64,000 bases of DNA, taken from positions 1 through 64,000 of the forward strand of contig CAMNTH010000018.1 of assembly GCA_946557785.1 (NCBI GenBank), in the 5' to 3' direction. Made by a program: the position numbers and the translations under genes. Of the stretch, positions 44,649 to 54,229 are shown in pieces. The notes under the pieces are model-generated. The model did not search any database. It was given only the letters and a program-made list of their open reading frames with translations, and was not told where the DNA came from. Each line of letters opens with the position of its first letter. The first letter of the stretch is position 1. This DNA comes from an uncultured Blautia sp. (lineage in GTDB: Bacteria; Bacillota; Clostridia; Lachnospirales; Lachnospiraceae).

Positions 44649-45839
44649 TCAGTTCAATTTATCCAGCAGGGAGCTTCCAATGGTTCCTTTAGGCATTTTT
44701 ACCTGGAAATTATCTGCAATGGTCGTTCCCACAACACCGAAGGTATTCTGATCCGGAAGCACATTGCTGTCTTTCATGGATGGGGAATACATCAAAAGAG
44801 GTACGATTTCTTTTGTATGATCCGTTCCTTTAAAAGTAGGATCTGTTCCATGATCCGCCGTAATCATGAGAAGGTCATCCTCCTTCATGTTGGACAGAAA
44901 AACGCCAAGCTTTTCATCAAACTGTTCAAGCTCCTGTGCATAGCCTGCAGGATTGCGTCTGTGTCCCCAAAGGGCATCAAAATCAACCAGATTGGTAAAT
45001 ACAAGTCCGCAGAAATCCTCATTCTGCATCTCAATGGTCTGCTCCATACCATGAACGCTGCTTGTAGATTTATATGCCCTGGTAATCCCCTCACCGTCAA
45101 AAATGTCCTTGATCTTTCCTATGCTGATCACCTCATAGCCCTCTGCTTTCAAAGCATCCAGAGCTGTTTTTCCATAGGGCTTTATTGCATAATCATGACG
45201 GTTGGAGGTACGGCGAAACTCTCCCCGCTTCTTTCCCACATACGGCCTGGCAATGACTCTTCCTACCTTCCACTCATCCTTCAAGGTAATCTCACGAGCA
45301 ATTTCACAGCATCTATACAGCTCCTCAAGACCGAAGGTTTCCTCATTTCCGCAAATCTGCAGCACAGAATCTGCAGATGTATAAACGATCATATGCCCTG
45401 TGGCAATCTCCTCTTCTGCCAACTCCTCCAGGATTTCCGTCCCGCTGGCACTTTTGTTTCCAATAATGGTTCTTCCTGTCCTCCTGGAAAGCTCCTCCAA
45501 AAGCTCTTTTGGAAAACCTGTATCCGTAAAAGTTTTAAAAGGCTTTGTAATATGAAGTCCCATCAGCTCCCAATGGCCGGTCATGGTATCTTTTCCCACA
45601 CTGGCCTCCAAAAGCTTTGCCTGATAGCCCCAAATTTTCTCTGCAGCTTTTGCATGTGTAAGGGGATGCAGCCTTCCAAGTCCAAGCTTTACAAGATTTG
45701 GAATACGAAATTCATCCACTGACTGGTCAATATGCCCGCAGGTATCGCATCCCTCATCGTCATATTCTGCCGCATTTGGCATAGCACCAATGCCGAAGGA
45801 ATCAATTACAATGGTAAAAATTCTTTTATACTTCATCAT
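44649..45839 (-). CDS. deoB: Phosphopentomutase
   Basis: About 396 residues of the alkaline-phosphatase-like superfamily. Metal ligands appear in [33 protein letters not shown] and [10 protein letters not shown] with GTDHTKE. Interconverts ribose 1- and 5-phosphate (and deoxyribose) in nucleoside salvage, which would fit use of nucleosides taken up by the 56.8-60.3 kb transporter. The start is uncertain among the closely spaced ATGs at 45848, 45839 and 45836; GGGGG favours 45839. Confidence 0.94.
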   Translation of the reverse strand: MMKYKRIFTIVIDSFGIGAMPNAAEYDDEGCDTCGHIDQSVDEFRIPNLVKLGLGRLHPLTHAKAAEKIWGYQAKLLEASVGKDTMTGHWELMGLHITKPFKTFTDTGFPKELLEELSRRTGRTIIGNKSASGTEILEELAEEEIATGHMIVYTSADSVLQICGNEETFGLEELYRCCEIAREITLKDEWKVGRVIARPYVGKKRGEFRRTSNRHDYAIKPYGKTALDALKAEGYEVISIGKIKDIFDGEGITRAYKSTSSVHGMEQTIEMQNEDFCGLVFTNLVDFDALWGHRRNPAGYAQELEQFDEKLGVFLSNMKEDDLLMITADHGTDPTFKGTDHTKEIVPLLMYSPSMKDSNVLPDQNTFGVVGTTIADNFQVKMPKGTIGSSLLDKLN

Positions 45840-45848
45840 ATCCCCCAT

Positions 45849-46394
45849 CCTTTTCTTATTCTTACAGATATTTTGTTTTTCTTTTTATAGAATAACCTAA
45901 AATGGATCATTAGGAAAGGACATATGTCATTTTTTTCATACTTTTTTAGAGATACGTTTTCTTATATTCTTCCCGTATCTCATCCGGAACAAGACTGCCG
46001 CCGGTGCCCCATACGATGTGCGGCTCTTTGCATTTTATCCGAAAGATTATTTTTCTTTAAGTACCGAAGGGTTCTTCTATGCTATTAAGGCATACAACTC
46101 CCTAAAAAGCAGCACAGGCGCTTGGTTCCAGAAAACCCCATATGCTTTTTAAGCACCCCTGCAATATGGCTTTCCGTAAAGAAGGTAAGTTCTGCAAGAG
46201 CAGCAAGTTCAATCTTCTCCATGTAGGACTCAGGTAAGACCTGCTTCTACGCACAGCTTTAGTGCATCATAATTCATAATATGAGCACAAATGGGCGTTG
46301 CAAAGCTCCCACGCCAGGCACTCCTGAAGTTGGCATAAATTTATTGTGTAAAAAAATTTCGTCTCCTGCCATTAACTGTCCTGCCTTTCTAACC
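45849..46394 (-). pseudogene. Decayed AraC-type regulator and an unassigned gene end
   Basis: No intact gene. Minus-strand fragments near 46370-46330 read MAGDEIFLHNKFMPTSG (cupin arm), and around 46230-46130 PESYMEKIELAALAELTFF and ESHIAGVLKKHMGFSGTK (AraC helix-turn-helix), in different frames. A separate fragment near 46015-45950 reads HIVWGTGGSLVPDEIREEY and ends at a TAA. Debris of a regulator beside the URO-D gene is the best reading. Confidence 0.4.
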
Positions 46395-47447
46395 TCATTC
46401 ATAAATCCTGGATGCTTCGTCAAACAGCGCCTTTATATTTGCAGGCGGTACATCTGACTGAAGTCCTTCGTGACTGGGAGATATGATCAATCCTGTAGGG
46501 AAATAAGTTCTCAGTTCTTTTACCTTGGCTGAAACCATCTCCGGAGTTCCCTTCGTGAGCAGTTCCTGTGTATCCACCCCGCCGCAGAAGGAAATCCGTC
46601 CCTCAAATCTGGATTTCAGATTTGCCGCATCCATCCCTTCTGCCAGAGCCTGAATAGGATGAATAATATCTGCTCCTGCTTCGATCAAAAACGGAATCGC
46701 CTCCACAATAGAGCCGCAGGAATGATACATCACCTTTACACCATATCTGTGAGCCAGGGCAATCAGTCTCTTCGCTCCCGGAATCACAAACTCTTTGACC
46801 AGATCCGGGCTGATCATCAGTCCACGCTGGCTTCCCATATCGTCCCCGATCAAAATCGCCTGCACCTTTCCTTTCGTTGCTTCCAGGAAAATTGTCAGAG
46901 CCTTTATATAAAACTCTACAATGTGGTCGTCCACATAATGCACCATCTCCGGATCGGAAATCATGTTCATCAGACAGTTCTCCATACCGAATGCCGCACA
47001 GACATCCTGAAAATGGCACGCCCAGAGCATCCCCATAACCACTTTATCCTCCGGTGCTTCCTCAACAAGACGCCTGCACTCCTTCGGATCAATATATTCT
47101 GCAGGATCAGGCCATGGAAAATCAACTGCTTTTACATCCTCCAGATCCTCACAATGTGCAAAGCAGCCCTCGGCTGTCAGTGTACGATGCTCCGTATCTA
47201 CATTGCTTCCGTTCCTATACCAGTCAAATGCCGCAAAAATAGCATTACAGATTTCAGAATGATACGGAATCTCCACAGCATAAAAGTCATCTCCGCAGAC
47301 CTTTTTCAGTTCGTTGATATTCTCTACATGATAGTAATCGCAAAGAGCAGGCACTGCCTCAGGCGTAGGGTCTCCCAGCCAGCAGGCCGGTCTGTCTACA
47401 GGTCTTCTCTCAACTGTTGCAAAAAAGCGTTCTCTGCTGTTCATCAT
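46395..47447 (-). CDS. Uroporphyrinogen decarboxylase family protein with HxC motif
   Basis: 350 residues. MMNSRERFFATVERRPVDRP is the usual opening of this family. IGDDMGSQRGLMISPDLVKE and VKVMYHSCGSIVEAIPFLIE follow, then SFCGGVDTQELL. The His-Ser-Cys triplet recalls the zinc-binding HxC of MtaA/MtbA-type methylcobamide methyltransferases, but the third ligand is not certain. No corrinoid protein is adjacent. It is co-transcribed ahead of nothing else and lies 29 bases after the esterase gene. Start after GGGAGGGAGCA. Confidence 0.83.
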   Translation of the reverse strand: MMNSRERFFATVERRPVDRPACWLGDPTPEAVPALCDYYHVENINELKKVCGDDFYAVEIPYHSEICNAIFAAFDWYRNGSNVDTEHRTLTAEGCFAHCEDLEDVKAVDFPWPDPAEYIDPKECRRLVEEAPEDKVVMGMLWACHFQDVCAAFGMENCLMNMISDPEMVHYVDDHIVEFYIKALTIFLEATKGKVQAILIGDDMGSQRGLMISPDLVKEFVIPGAKRLIALAHRYGVKVMYHSCGSIVEAIPFLIEAGADIIHPIQALAEGMDAANLKSRFEGRISFCGGVDTQELLTKGTPEMVSAKVKELRTYFPTGLIISPSHEGLQSDVPPANIKALFDEASRIYE

Positions 47448-47475
47448 TGCTCCCTCCCATCTTTCCAGGTATCTT

Positions 47476-48225
47476 TTATTCGTTTAAATAATTCTCCATA
47501 ATATATGTAACGATAGGTTCCGGATCTTCAAGACTATGAGGATGATGGTCACAGTCCTGCTTTACGATCACTCTGATCTTCCCCCCGTTTTTTTCATAAA
47601 AAGCTGCCAGTTTTGCCCCGTTTTCTTCATAAGGAACCACACTGTCTATGGCACCTGCAACCAGCAGGATCCTCACGTTTCCTTTTAAAAGCGCTTCCAT
47701 TTTATCCAGAGGGTTTCCCTTAAATTGAAGGGCAGTTTCCTCTGTCAGATGATACACTTCTTTGCACTCTTCCCATTCCCTGGGATAGCGCGCGCCTGCG
47801 CCGTATCCCCCCGGCCAGCTGGTCACATCCATCACCGGCGCATCCAGATATAAGGTAGAAATCGTGTCAGGATAACGCACAGCATAATTTACGGAATAAA
47901 GTCCTCCGCGGCTGAATCCGAATAGATCCGCCTTTTTACTAAGCCCTTCTGTTTCTGTCATATACTGATAAAATTTCTCCATGATGCCAATGGATTCCGG
48001 GCATCCGTACATGTCGCTGACCATAATATAAGCAATATGCCATCCCTTCTCCAAAAGAGCCCTGTCCGCATAGTCAAACGCACCAAAGAACTCCGCTCTC
48101 CAGACCCATGGCCTGCCGGGATAGGATTCTTTCGGCTCCACTACAATGCAATCATAGCCATCCAGCTTAAAGTCCCGACGCTGATACCCTTCCCAGTCTG
48201 AAACTATAACCTCTGCTTCCTTCAC
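47476..48225 (-). CDS. Alpha/beta-hydrolase, esterase-like
   Basis: 249 residues; nucleophile elbow GFSRGG with Ser at ~125; strand VRILLVAGAIDSVVP with the acid Asp; terminal His in CDHHPHSL. A cytosolic carboxylesterase-type enzyme, perhaps deacylating a sugar or glycoside. GTG start after AAGGAGGTATTGCT. First gene of a two-gene operon with the URO-D gene, divergent from the LacI-SBP regulator. Confidence 0.82.
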   Translation of the reverse strand: MKEAEVIVSDWEGYQRRDFKLDGYDCIVVEPKESYPGRPWVWRAEFFGAFDYADRALLEKGWHIAYIMVSDMYGCPESIGIMEKFYQYMTETEGLSKKADLFGFSRGGLYSVNYAVRYPDTISTLYLDAPVMDVTSWPGGYGAGARYPREWEECKEVYHLTEETALQFKGNPLDKMEALLKGNVRILLVAGAIDSVVPYEENGAKLAAFYEKNGGKIRVIVKQDCDHHPHSLEDPEPIVTYIMENYLNE

Positions 48226-48335
48226 AGCAATACCTCCTTAAAAGCACCATCATTGGTTACTGCTTCCGTTTTTCTTACTTATCCATATTATAAGACATCC
48301 CATTTCAAAAAAACAGAAGGCAAATTCAGAAGAAT

Positions 48336-48385
48336 TTAAACGTTTAACCATCCTGATTGACAGAATTTTTAATACATGATAAATT
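48336..48385 (+). promoter_or_regulatory. LacI-type operator and promoter of the LacI-SBP gene
   Basis: The perfect palindrome TTAAACGTTTAA (48336-48347), with the central CG typical of LacI operators, lies nine bases before a plus-strand promoter TTGACA (48357-48362), 17 bases, TAAATT (48380-48385). It is placed to serve the divergent esterase/URO-D operon too. Confidence 0.62.
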
Positions 48386-48476
48386 ATTATTCACACCTTA
48401 TTGCACTGCGCAAGCTCTGAAGGAGCATAAATGATCGATGTCTGAAAAGCTATCATACACCCTGATGGAGGAAAAA

Positions 48477-50735
48477 ATGATGCCTACACTAAAAGATGTG
48501 GCTGCACGGGCAGGCGTATCCATAGCCGCTGTTTCCTATTGCATTAACGGGACACACAATCTTACTCCCGAAACCCGTGCCAGGATCAACAAAGCCATTG
48601 CAGAACTGAACTATATCCCCAATTCCCAGGCCAGGAACCTGAAGCGCCGGACATCCCGTGAAATCTGCGCCATCTTTCCTGATCTGGAAAATCTCTGCTA
48701 CAATGAATACCTGAAGGGAATCCTGATGCAGGCAGAGAGCATGAACTATTCCTTAAATATTTCCTGTTCCTACAATGATATCGGCCAGGAACAGATGCTC
48801 ATCAAAAATGCCATAAGCAAAAACTATGCAGGCATTCTCCTCATAACCTGCCAGCCGCAGAACACGGATTTTTTTCGGGAAGTCATTGATAAGCATCAGA
48901 TGAACACAGTATTTCTTGACCGCCTTCCAAGCAGGATCAATGCGGTCTATTTTGGGTTTGACAATTACAGTACACTTCATTATCTCACACAGGAGCTTAT
49001 CAAGGCAGGATATACGGACATTGCCCTGCTCACCGGACCTGACAATTATTTTTCTGAATCAGAATGTATTGCAGGTTATCAGGAAGCAATGGATGCTGCA
49101 GGATTTCCCATTCCCGGGAAGCGGCAGCTTACTTCTGATCCCACCAAGGAAGGGGCATTCAGCGTATTCCTGCAATATTGGGCAAATCATCCTCCCCATG
49201 CCATTATTACCTCCTCCCAGTCCCTCTGCCAGGGCGTCATTGAGGCCTGTAACCTGACCATGCACCGTATTCCGGATGACATCTGCATTATTACCCTCGA
49301 CGTGGATAATTGGAACCGTTCCTCCTTTTATCCTAATATCATCCGTACCGCAAGGCCTGCTTATGCCATGGGGGCGCAGAGTGCTCAGGCCCTCATTGAG
49401 GCAGCGGAGCATTCCGAAAAACCTAAGAACCGCTTTCATCTCCTTCAGGATGCCATTCAAAGCTATCCCCTGCACCTTCCAAAGCCAGTTCCCAGGCGTC
49501 CACAGGCTCCCACGGTTTCTTCCGCAGTACTGCATATTGCAGCTGCAGATCTGCCTACGATTCATGCATTGGAAGCGGTCAGTCATGAATTTTACCAGAA
49601 ATTTAAGGTGCGGCTGGACTTCACCATTATGGCTCTTAAGGATCTCTTTGCACTGATCCTTGAGGATTCCCTGAGAGAAACACCGCAGTATGATATCTAT
49701 CTTTATGATACCTCCTGGTTCTCCTACCTTGTGCATTCCGGCTGTTTAAAGGATATTACGGATGACTTTTATACCTCAGCTGATATATCCGGATATTTTG
49801 TCCAGAAAAACCTTTTCAACTGCTGCTATCAGGGACGTCTGTACGGTTTTCCCATTATTGGCGGTACGCAGTTTCTGCTTTACCGCAAAGATCTGTTCAG
49901 CGATCCGGATCTCTGTCAGAAATATAAGCAGGATCACAAAATATCTCTGCGCCCGCCCAAAACCTGGAAGGAATTTAATTCTATTGCACGTTTTTTTACC
50001 AAAGAATTTAATCCTGATTCCCCTACGCTTTATGGAACTGCTATTGCAGCCAGCCTCAATGAAGAGCTGGCTCTGGAATTTGAGCCCCGTATGTGGAGTC
50101 ATGGAGGAAGCTTTTATAACAGCCAGGGACATCTGGCAATGAATTCTCCTCAGAATATCAGCGCACTTACCAGCTTTATGGAATCCCTCCGCTATTCCCA
50201 AAAGGAACTTTTCTCCAACCAGGACGTCTTTTCTGAATTTTCCAAAGGGCACCTGGCAATGATCATTACCTTTACAGAATATGCGGCAGAAATTCAAAGC
50301 TCCGTGCACTCCGAATACCTGCACCGGAATGGTTTCAGCATGATTCCCGGACGTATTCCCACTAATGTAGGGTGGCACTTCGGAGTTCCCAGGCACTGTC
50401 CCAGGCTCGCCCGCACCCTGGACTTTTTCCATTGGCTCAGAAGGCGCCATACCTCCTACTATATGTCTATTCTCGGAGGTTCCTCTGCTCTTGAGTTTCC
50501 CTACCAAAACCATGAGCTGTTGAAAATGTACCCCTGGATCAGGCTTACCCATGATTCCATAGACAACTGCCGTTCCAGGAATTATCCGCTGAAAAAGGCC
50601 AATGGCTTTATGGCACCGAATGAGTTTGAAGCGATCCTCTGTGACAATCTTCGCACAATGCCTCAAAGTTCGGAGGACATCTCCCTCTGCCTGGATCATA
50701 TGCAAAGGCAGATAGTCCACGCTTTATCAAAATGA
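48477..50735 (+). CDS. LacI family regulator fused to a solute-binding-protein domain
   Basis: About 752 residues. LacI helix-turn-helix at the start (TLKDVAARAGVSIAAVSYCI, then LNYIPNSQARNLKRRTSREI). A periplasmic-binding-protein-1 sugar domain to ~335 (IALLTGPDNYFSESECIAGY, DDICIITLDVDNWNRSSFYP). After a proline-rich linker (LPKPVPRRPQAP) comes a second domain of ~380 residues that resembles SBP_bac_1 transport proteins (YDIYLYDTSWFSYLVHSGCL, GRLYGFPIIGGTQFLLYRKD, GTAIAAS, HLAMIITFTEY). No signal peptide, so the binding domain works in the cytosol. Start at 48477 after GGAGG; the ATG at 48438 lacks a site. Confidence 0.86.
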   Translation: MMPTLKDVAARAGVSIAAVSYCINGTHNLTPETRARINKAIAELNYIPNSQARNLKRRTSREICAIFPDLENLCYNEYLKGILMQAESMNYSLNISCSYNDIGQEQMLIKNAISKNYAGILLITCQPQNTDFFREVIDKHQMNTVFLDRLPSRINAVYFGFDNYSTLHYLTQELIKAGYTDIALLTGPDNYFSESECIAGYQEAMDAAGFPIPGKRQLTSDPTKEGAFSVFLQYWANHPPHAIITSSQSLCQGVIEACNLTMHRIPDDICIITLDVDNWNRSSFYPNIIRTARPAYAMGAQSAQALIEAAEHSEKPKNRFHLLQDAIQSYPLHLPKPVPRRPQAPTVSSAVLHIAAADLPTIHALEAVSHEFYQKFKVRLDFTIMALKDLFALILEDSLRETPQYDIYLYDTSWFSYLVHSGCLKDITDDFYTSADISGYFVQKNLFNCCYQGRLYGFPIIGGTQFLLYRKDLFSDPDLCQKYKQDHKISLRPPKTWKEFNSIARFFTKEFNPDSPTLYGTAIAASLNEELALEFEPRMWSHGGSFYNSQGHLAMNSPQNISALTSFMESLRYSQKELFSNQDVFSEFSKGHLAMIITFTEYAAEIQSSVHSEYLHRNGFSMIPGRIPTNVGWHFGVPRHCPRLARTLDFFHWLRRRHTSYYMSILGGSSALEFPYQNHELLKMYPWIRLTHDSIDNCRSRNYPLKKANGFMAPNEFEAILCDNLRTMPQSSEDISLCLDHMQRQIVHALSK

Positions 50736-50818
50736 TACCAGGGTCAAAAGGTCATGCTGTTCATGCCTGCATGAAAAAGCATGACTTTGGAACCCGCAAA
50801 ACATGAATAAGATTATAT

Positions 50819-50867
50819 AGAAAATACGCTCTGCCTCATTCCGCAGAATAAAGCAAAGCGTATTTTC
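50819..50867. terminator. Bidirectional terminator
   Basis: AAAATACGCTCTGC pairs with GCAAAGCGTATTTT (one unpaired position each side) between the convergent LacI-SBP and ribU genes. Confidence 0.75.
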
Positions 50868-50894
50868 ACAACATATTTAAAGTTTTTCTAATAA

Positions 50895-51530
50895 TCAGTC
50901 GCCCTTTAATACCACGCGTATTCTCTTATAAATCAGGAACACGATCAGGGAAGTAAGGGTAAATTTAAAAAGGTTAAACGGTAAAATGATCAATGCTGCA
51001 AATCCCAGCAGGTTATGGACGGAGCTATGCACTGCGGTTCCCATTTCAATGAATGCTTCCACTGGCATATTGAATGCTTTTCCATATGCAGGAAGAAGGA
51101 AAAATGCATTGATAAAACATGCAATAACAGAAGTCAGCACTGTACCAACCGCCATTCCCACAACCGCGTGTTTTCGGCTCTTCACATTACGGAACCGGTA
51201 GATCAGCCCTGCCGGAACAACAAAGGCGCATCCGAAGATAAAGTTGGCAAGGTCACCTACACCTGCTGTTATTGTCCCCTTGGTTACCAGATGCACCAAG
51301 ATCTTTACCAGTTCTGTGAGCACGCCGGCCACAGGTCCCATGGCAAAAGAAGCCAGAAGGACTGGGACTTCCGAGAAGTCCAGCTGATAAAAGGACGGTG
51401 CCAGGAAGGGAAGGGGAAATTCCAGATTCATCAAAATACCGGCAACCGCTCCAAGCATGGCAATCTGCGTGATCGACCTGGTGCGGCTCCTTTCCATTAC
51501 ATTTCCATTTCTCAATACCTGTTCACTCAT
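50895..51530 (-). CDS. ribU: Riboflavin ECF transporter S component RibU
   Basis: 211 residues, five or six membrane segments. Typical blocks are GILMNLEFPLPFLAPSFYQL-D, SEVPVLLASFAMGPVAGVL, and TKGTITAGVGDLANFIFGCA. Binds riboflavin and works with a shared EcfAA'T module encoded elsewhere. ATG after AAAAAGGAGAGAGAAAGT. The FMN riboswitch and terminator directly upstream confirm the substrate. Confidence 0.95.
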   Translation of the reverse strand: MSEQVLRNGNVMERSRTRSITQIAMLGAVAGILMNLEFPLPFLAPSFYQLDFSEVPVLLASFAMGPVAGVLTELVKILVHLVTKGTITAGVGDLANFIFGCAFVVPAGLIYRFRNVKSRKHAVVGMAVGTVLTSVIACFINAFFLLPAYGKAFNMPVEAFIEMGTAVHSSVHNLLGFAALIILPFNLFKFTLTSLIVFLIYKRIRVVLKGD

Positions 51531-51600
51531 ACTTTCTCTCTCCTTTTTAGAAATATTCTTTACGGACTATATCCGCCTGTAAAAGAAAATTCCTGCTTGC

Positions 51601-51633
51601 AAAAAAAGCCCCGGAAATCACCTTACCGGGGCA
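51601..51633 (-). terminator. Riboswitch-controlled terminator before ribU
   Basis: Minus strand GCCCCGGTAAGG ... CCGGGGC followed by TTTTTTT. Its 5' arm can be captured by the folded aptamer state, giving premature termination when FMN is bound. Confidence 0.85.
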
Positions 51634-51659
51634 TTGAGCACGTATGAAATAAGCGTGTT

Positions 51660-51790
51660 CTTCTCTCATCCAGACTATACTGTCGGTTTTGGACTTTCAC
51701 CAAATCAACCGCCTAAGCGGCTCGCGGACTATACCGCCGGTAGGGAATTCCGACTGTCTCAGCAAGACCTCAGTCACCCTGCCCCGAAGA
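51660..51790 (-). ncRNA. FMN riboswitch (RFN element)
   Basis: Minus-strand core starts CTTCGGGGCAGGGTGA, contains GGAATTCCCTACCGGCGGT, GTCCGCGAGC, and ends GGATGAGAGAAGAAC, all conserved RFN segments. Controls ribU by transcription attenuation. Confidence 0.96.
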
Positions 51791-51798
51791 ATTTTCTT

Positions 51799-52155
51799 TT
51801 ATTTGTCTGTCATTATAACTCTATATGATGCTGATTTCAATAGGAGATCGGAGATTTTTTTAGTTTCTTTGATATAGCTTCCTGTCAGGAGAACCTCAAA
51901 CTTCTCTGTCACATCAAATTCTGTTTTATCAAGAAACGTCTCAATCACCGCATTGTCGCTGGTATGCTCCCAAAAATTTTCCGGCTTTTCCACGCCTTGG
52001 GATATGGTGGCAAATTTAAAAGAGGAATTGTCTTTCAGTGCAGTACTCAATATCCCGCTTATCATGTCAATTTTCGCTTATCTTTAATCCCTCGAACAGT
52101 TCTCTGCTATCCTTTCTGATATCAAAGAAATGCGCCAGCATACTCATTTTTCGCA
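51799..52155 (-). pseudogene. AAA-ATPase/PD-(D/E)XK gene remnant, two internal deletions
   Basis: Three pieces of the family seen intact-length at 8907-10597 are joined. MSMLAHFFDIRKDSRELFEG comes after Walker A. SGILSTALKDNSSFKFATIS comes before the sensor region. KPENFWEHTSDNAVIETFLD corresponds to KPGNYWIDTSHNNIIRRFMG in the other copy. Walker A and the nuclease domain are lost. Its 5' edge is fused to the MutS-like fragment. Confidence 0.7.
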
Positions 52156-52159
52156 AATT

Positions 52160-52740
52160 TCACCGTCTCCAGCATCTCATAAGCCACCCCATACTCCTGG
52201 CTGTTGCTTCCTGAAAGATATCCCGGAATCTTTTCGACTCCTCTCCCAGCCTTCCAAGATCCATCGTCTGATTTTCGTCCGCAGGATAATGGGTAAACAG
52301 ATTATCCGCAGGGCTGAAGGCAAAGGAATCCGCAGCCACATAAATGCCTCCCTGTGCCATAAGAAATTGGAAATCACACTGGATTTGGAAAAAGTTTTTC
52401 CGTTAATAGAAACAATCCCCACCTCCACAGGCTCATAACGGTCATTTAAGTTTACCCCCAAAGTAATGCTCTTTACTTTAGAGGCATCCACCTTTAATGC
52501 AGAAATGTCCTTTTTCAGCTCTTCAAATCCGCCCTCTGTATAAAGCTTCCCCACATACTCCTTCAGCGCCAAAAGCCCCTCAGACCGGATCTCTGCATTA
52601 TTTAGGCAGGCATACATTAACTCCACGCACTGAATATACTCATCCATTTCATCCAGACGGTGAACCAGCTCCCATACGCCTGCAGCATCTGATTCCTTCC
52701 CAAAACTTCCGTATTCCCTGAGAAAATCCAATCTGTCCAT
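52160..52740 (-). pseudogene. MutS-family protein remnant (internal deletion and frameshift)
   Basis: The N-terminal fragment 52740-52380 (MDRLDFLREYGSFGKESDAA, then SKVKSITLGVNLNDRYEPVE) matches the lever/clamp region of stand-alone MutS-like proteins. A second frame (52360-52160) reads FTHYPADENQTMDLGRLGEE-SKRF, the part after Walker A in MutS ATPases. Walker A, Walker B and the rest are missing. Joined directly to the AAA remnant. Confidence 0.6.
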
Positions 52741-52783
52741 CAGCTGGCGAAGCTCTTATAAAGCAGGCTTAATTCTACCATTT

Positions 52784-53221
52784 TCATGCCTCCTTCTGAA
52801 ACCATTTCTGTGGAAACTCAAACACCAGCAGAATCCCCATAACAATGGCTACCGCAATTTTCAAAGTTTCAAATCCCCGCGCTCCCGCCTTGTCCAGCTC
52901 ATTTGTCACAACATAGTATGCAGTCCAGTAAATACCCGCTCCTGGTACCAGGGGAAAGATACCGGCAATGAGAAATACTGTAACAGGACATCGCTTGCGC
53001 ACCGCAAACAGCCTGGACAGGAAAATCACCAGCACAGCTGCCAGAAAAGTGGAGGTAAACGATGCACCATAGGGCAATATCAATTTGTAGCACAGCCAGC
53101 CGCAGCCCCCGATCAGTCCGCAGTACCCATAATATTTCTTTGGCACCTGAAACAAAAGCGCAAATGCGATCGTGCCTATATAAGAAGCAAAAAATTCGAA
53201 AATAATCCGTACAGACAACAC
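52784..53221 (-). CDS. Threonine/serine exporter family, ThrE small subunit (DUF3815 type)
   Basis: 145 residues, four or five membrane segments, with PLVPGAGIYWTAYY, the conserved P-x-V-P-G turn. It corresponds to the C-terminal half of ThrE. GTG start after GAGGAGCTTAG. Pairs with the 260-aa partner 49 bases upstream. Confidence 0.87.
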   Translation of the reverse strand: MLSVRIIFEFFASYIGTIAFALLFQVPKKYYGYCGLIGGCGWLCYKLILPYGASFTSTFLAAVLVIFLSRLFAVRKRCPVTVFLIAGIFPLVPGAGIYWTAYYVVTNELDKAGARGFETLKIAVAIVMGILLVFEFPQKWFQKEA

Positions 53222-53269
53222 CTAAGCTCCTCTCAAATATCTTTTATGCCGGAACCATTCCGGCCGGGC

Positions 53270-54052
53270 TTAAAACACAGCTCCCCCTGCAATATTATGA
53301 TATCCCATCATGACGATTCCCACACCCATTGCAATGCAAAAGGTAACCAGAAGGGCGTCCAGCATACGGACAGCCCCTGCAATATAGTCCTGATCCGCAA
53401 TATCCCGGATGGCATTTGTAAACGCAACTCCAGGCACCAGCGGGATAATAGAACCAATGATCATTTCTCCTAAATGATGTCCTATTCCCAGATGATAAAG
53501 AAGAACTGCCGCAAAAGTTACCAGCATCCCGCCTGTAATATTGGATGCGATTTTGGAAAGCCTGCCTCTCACCAGATATAAAAGATAAAGATAGAGCAGA
53601 GTTCCAGCCAAAAAGGCAGCTCCGCAATCCACCATATCCCCGCCGAATAATAAGCAAAAGCAGCCGCTTCCCACACCGGAAGCAAGCACCTGATAAAACC
53701 TTGGGGCAGAAGGCATCTGCTGTATTTCCAAAAGCCGCTCTTTAGCCTGGGCTGCCGTATGCATTCCATTCTCAATTTCCCTGGAAAGCTGATTTACAGC
53801 CGTTACTTTATCCAATCTGGCTGCACTTAAGGGTATATGGCGCACCCTGGCAAATTCTTTTTCCTTTTCATTTCCTGCAGTAAGAAAGATCCCGCTGCTC
53901 AGTACAAAAGCATCGCAGGATTCAATGCCGTAGGCATGGGCAATCCGGTCAATCGTTTCCTCCACCCGGAAGATCTCTGCGCCGCTTGCCAAGAGAATAT
54001 CTCCTGCCAGTGCCGCCGCATCCAGCGCTTCCCTATTATAATCTGTTTCCAC
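53270..54052 (-). CDS. Threonine/serine exporter family, ThrE large subunit (DUF1212 type)
   Basis: 260 residues. Cytosolic N-terminal half (ASGAEIFRVEETIDRIAHAY, then SSGIFLTAGN), then five membrane segments with SIIPLVPGVAFTNAIRDI. Together with the small subunit it makes the split ThrE exporter common in Firmicutes. GTG start after GGGAGGAAGG. Confidence 0.9.
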   Translation of the reverse strand: METDYNREALDAAALAGDILLASGAEIFRVEETIDRIAHAYGIESCDAFVLSSGIFLTAGNEKEKEFARVRHIPLSAARLDKVTAVNQLSREIENGMHTAAQAKERLLEIQQMPSAPRFYQVLASGVGSGCFCLLFGGDMVDCGAAFLAGTLLYLYLLYLVRGRLSKIASNITGGMLVTFAAVLLYHLGIGHHLGEMIIGSIIPLVPGVAFTNAIRDIADQDYIAGAVRMLDALLVTFCIAMGVGIVMMGYHNIAGGAVF

Positions 54053-54161
54053 GAACCCTTCCTCCCACTGTAATATTAAAGCTATTCTATCATAAACCCG
54101 GAAATACTGCCAGCATTTGAATATAGATATAGCAGAAGAACACTTTGGCGCATACGCAAAT

Positions 54162-54206
54162 AATGGGATGATGCAGGCGCTTCAGCAATTCCCGTATCAT
54201 CCCATT
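54162..54206 (-). terminator. Hairpin after the mtmB-like gene
   Basis: AATGGGATGAT pairs perfectly with ATCATCCCATT; loop of 23 bases. No T-run on the minus strand, so strength as a terminator is uncertain. Confidence 0.55.
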
Positions 54207-54229
54207 TTCCTCTATTAACTAAATTCTTC

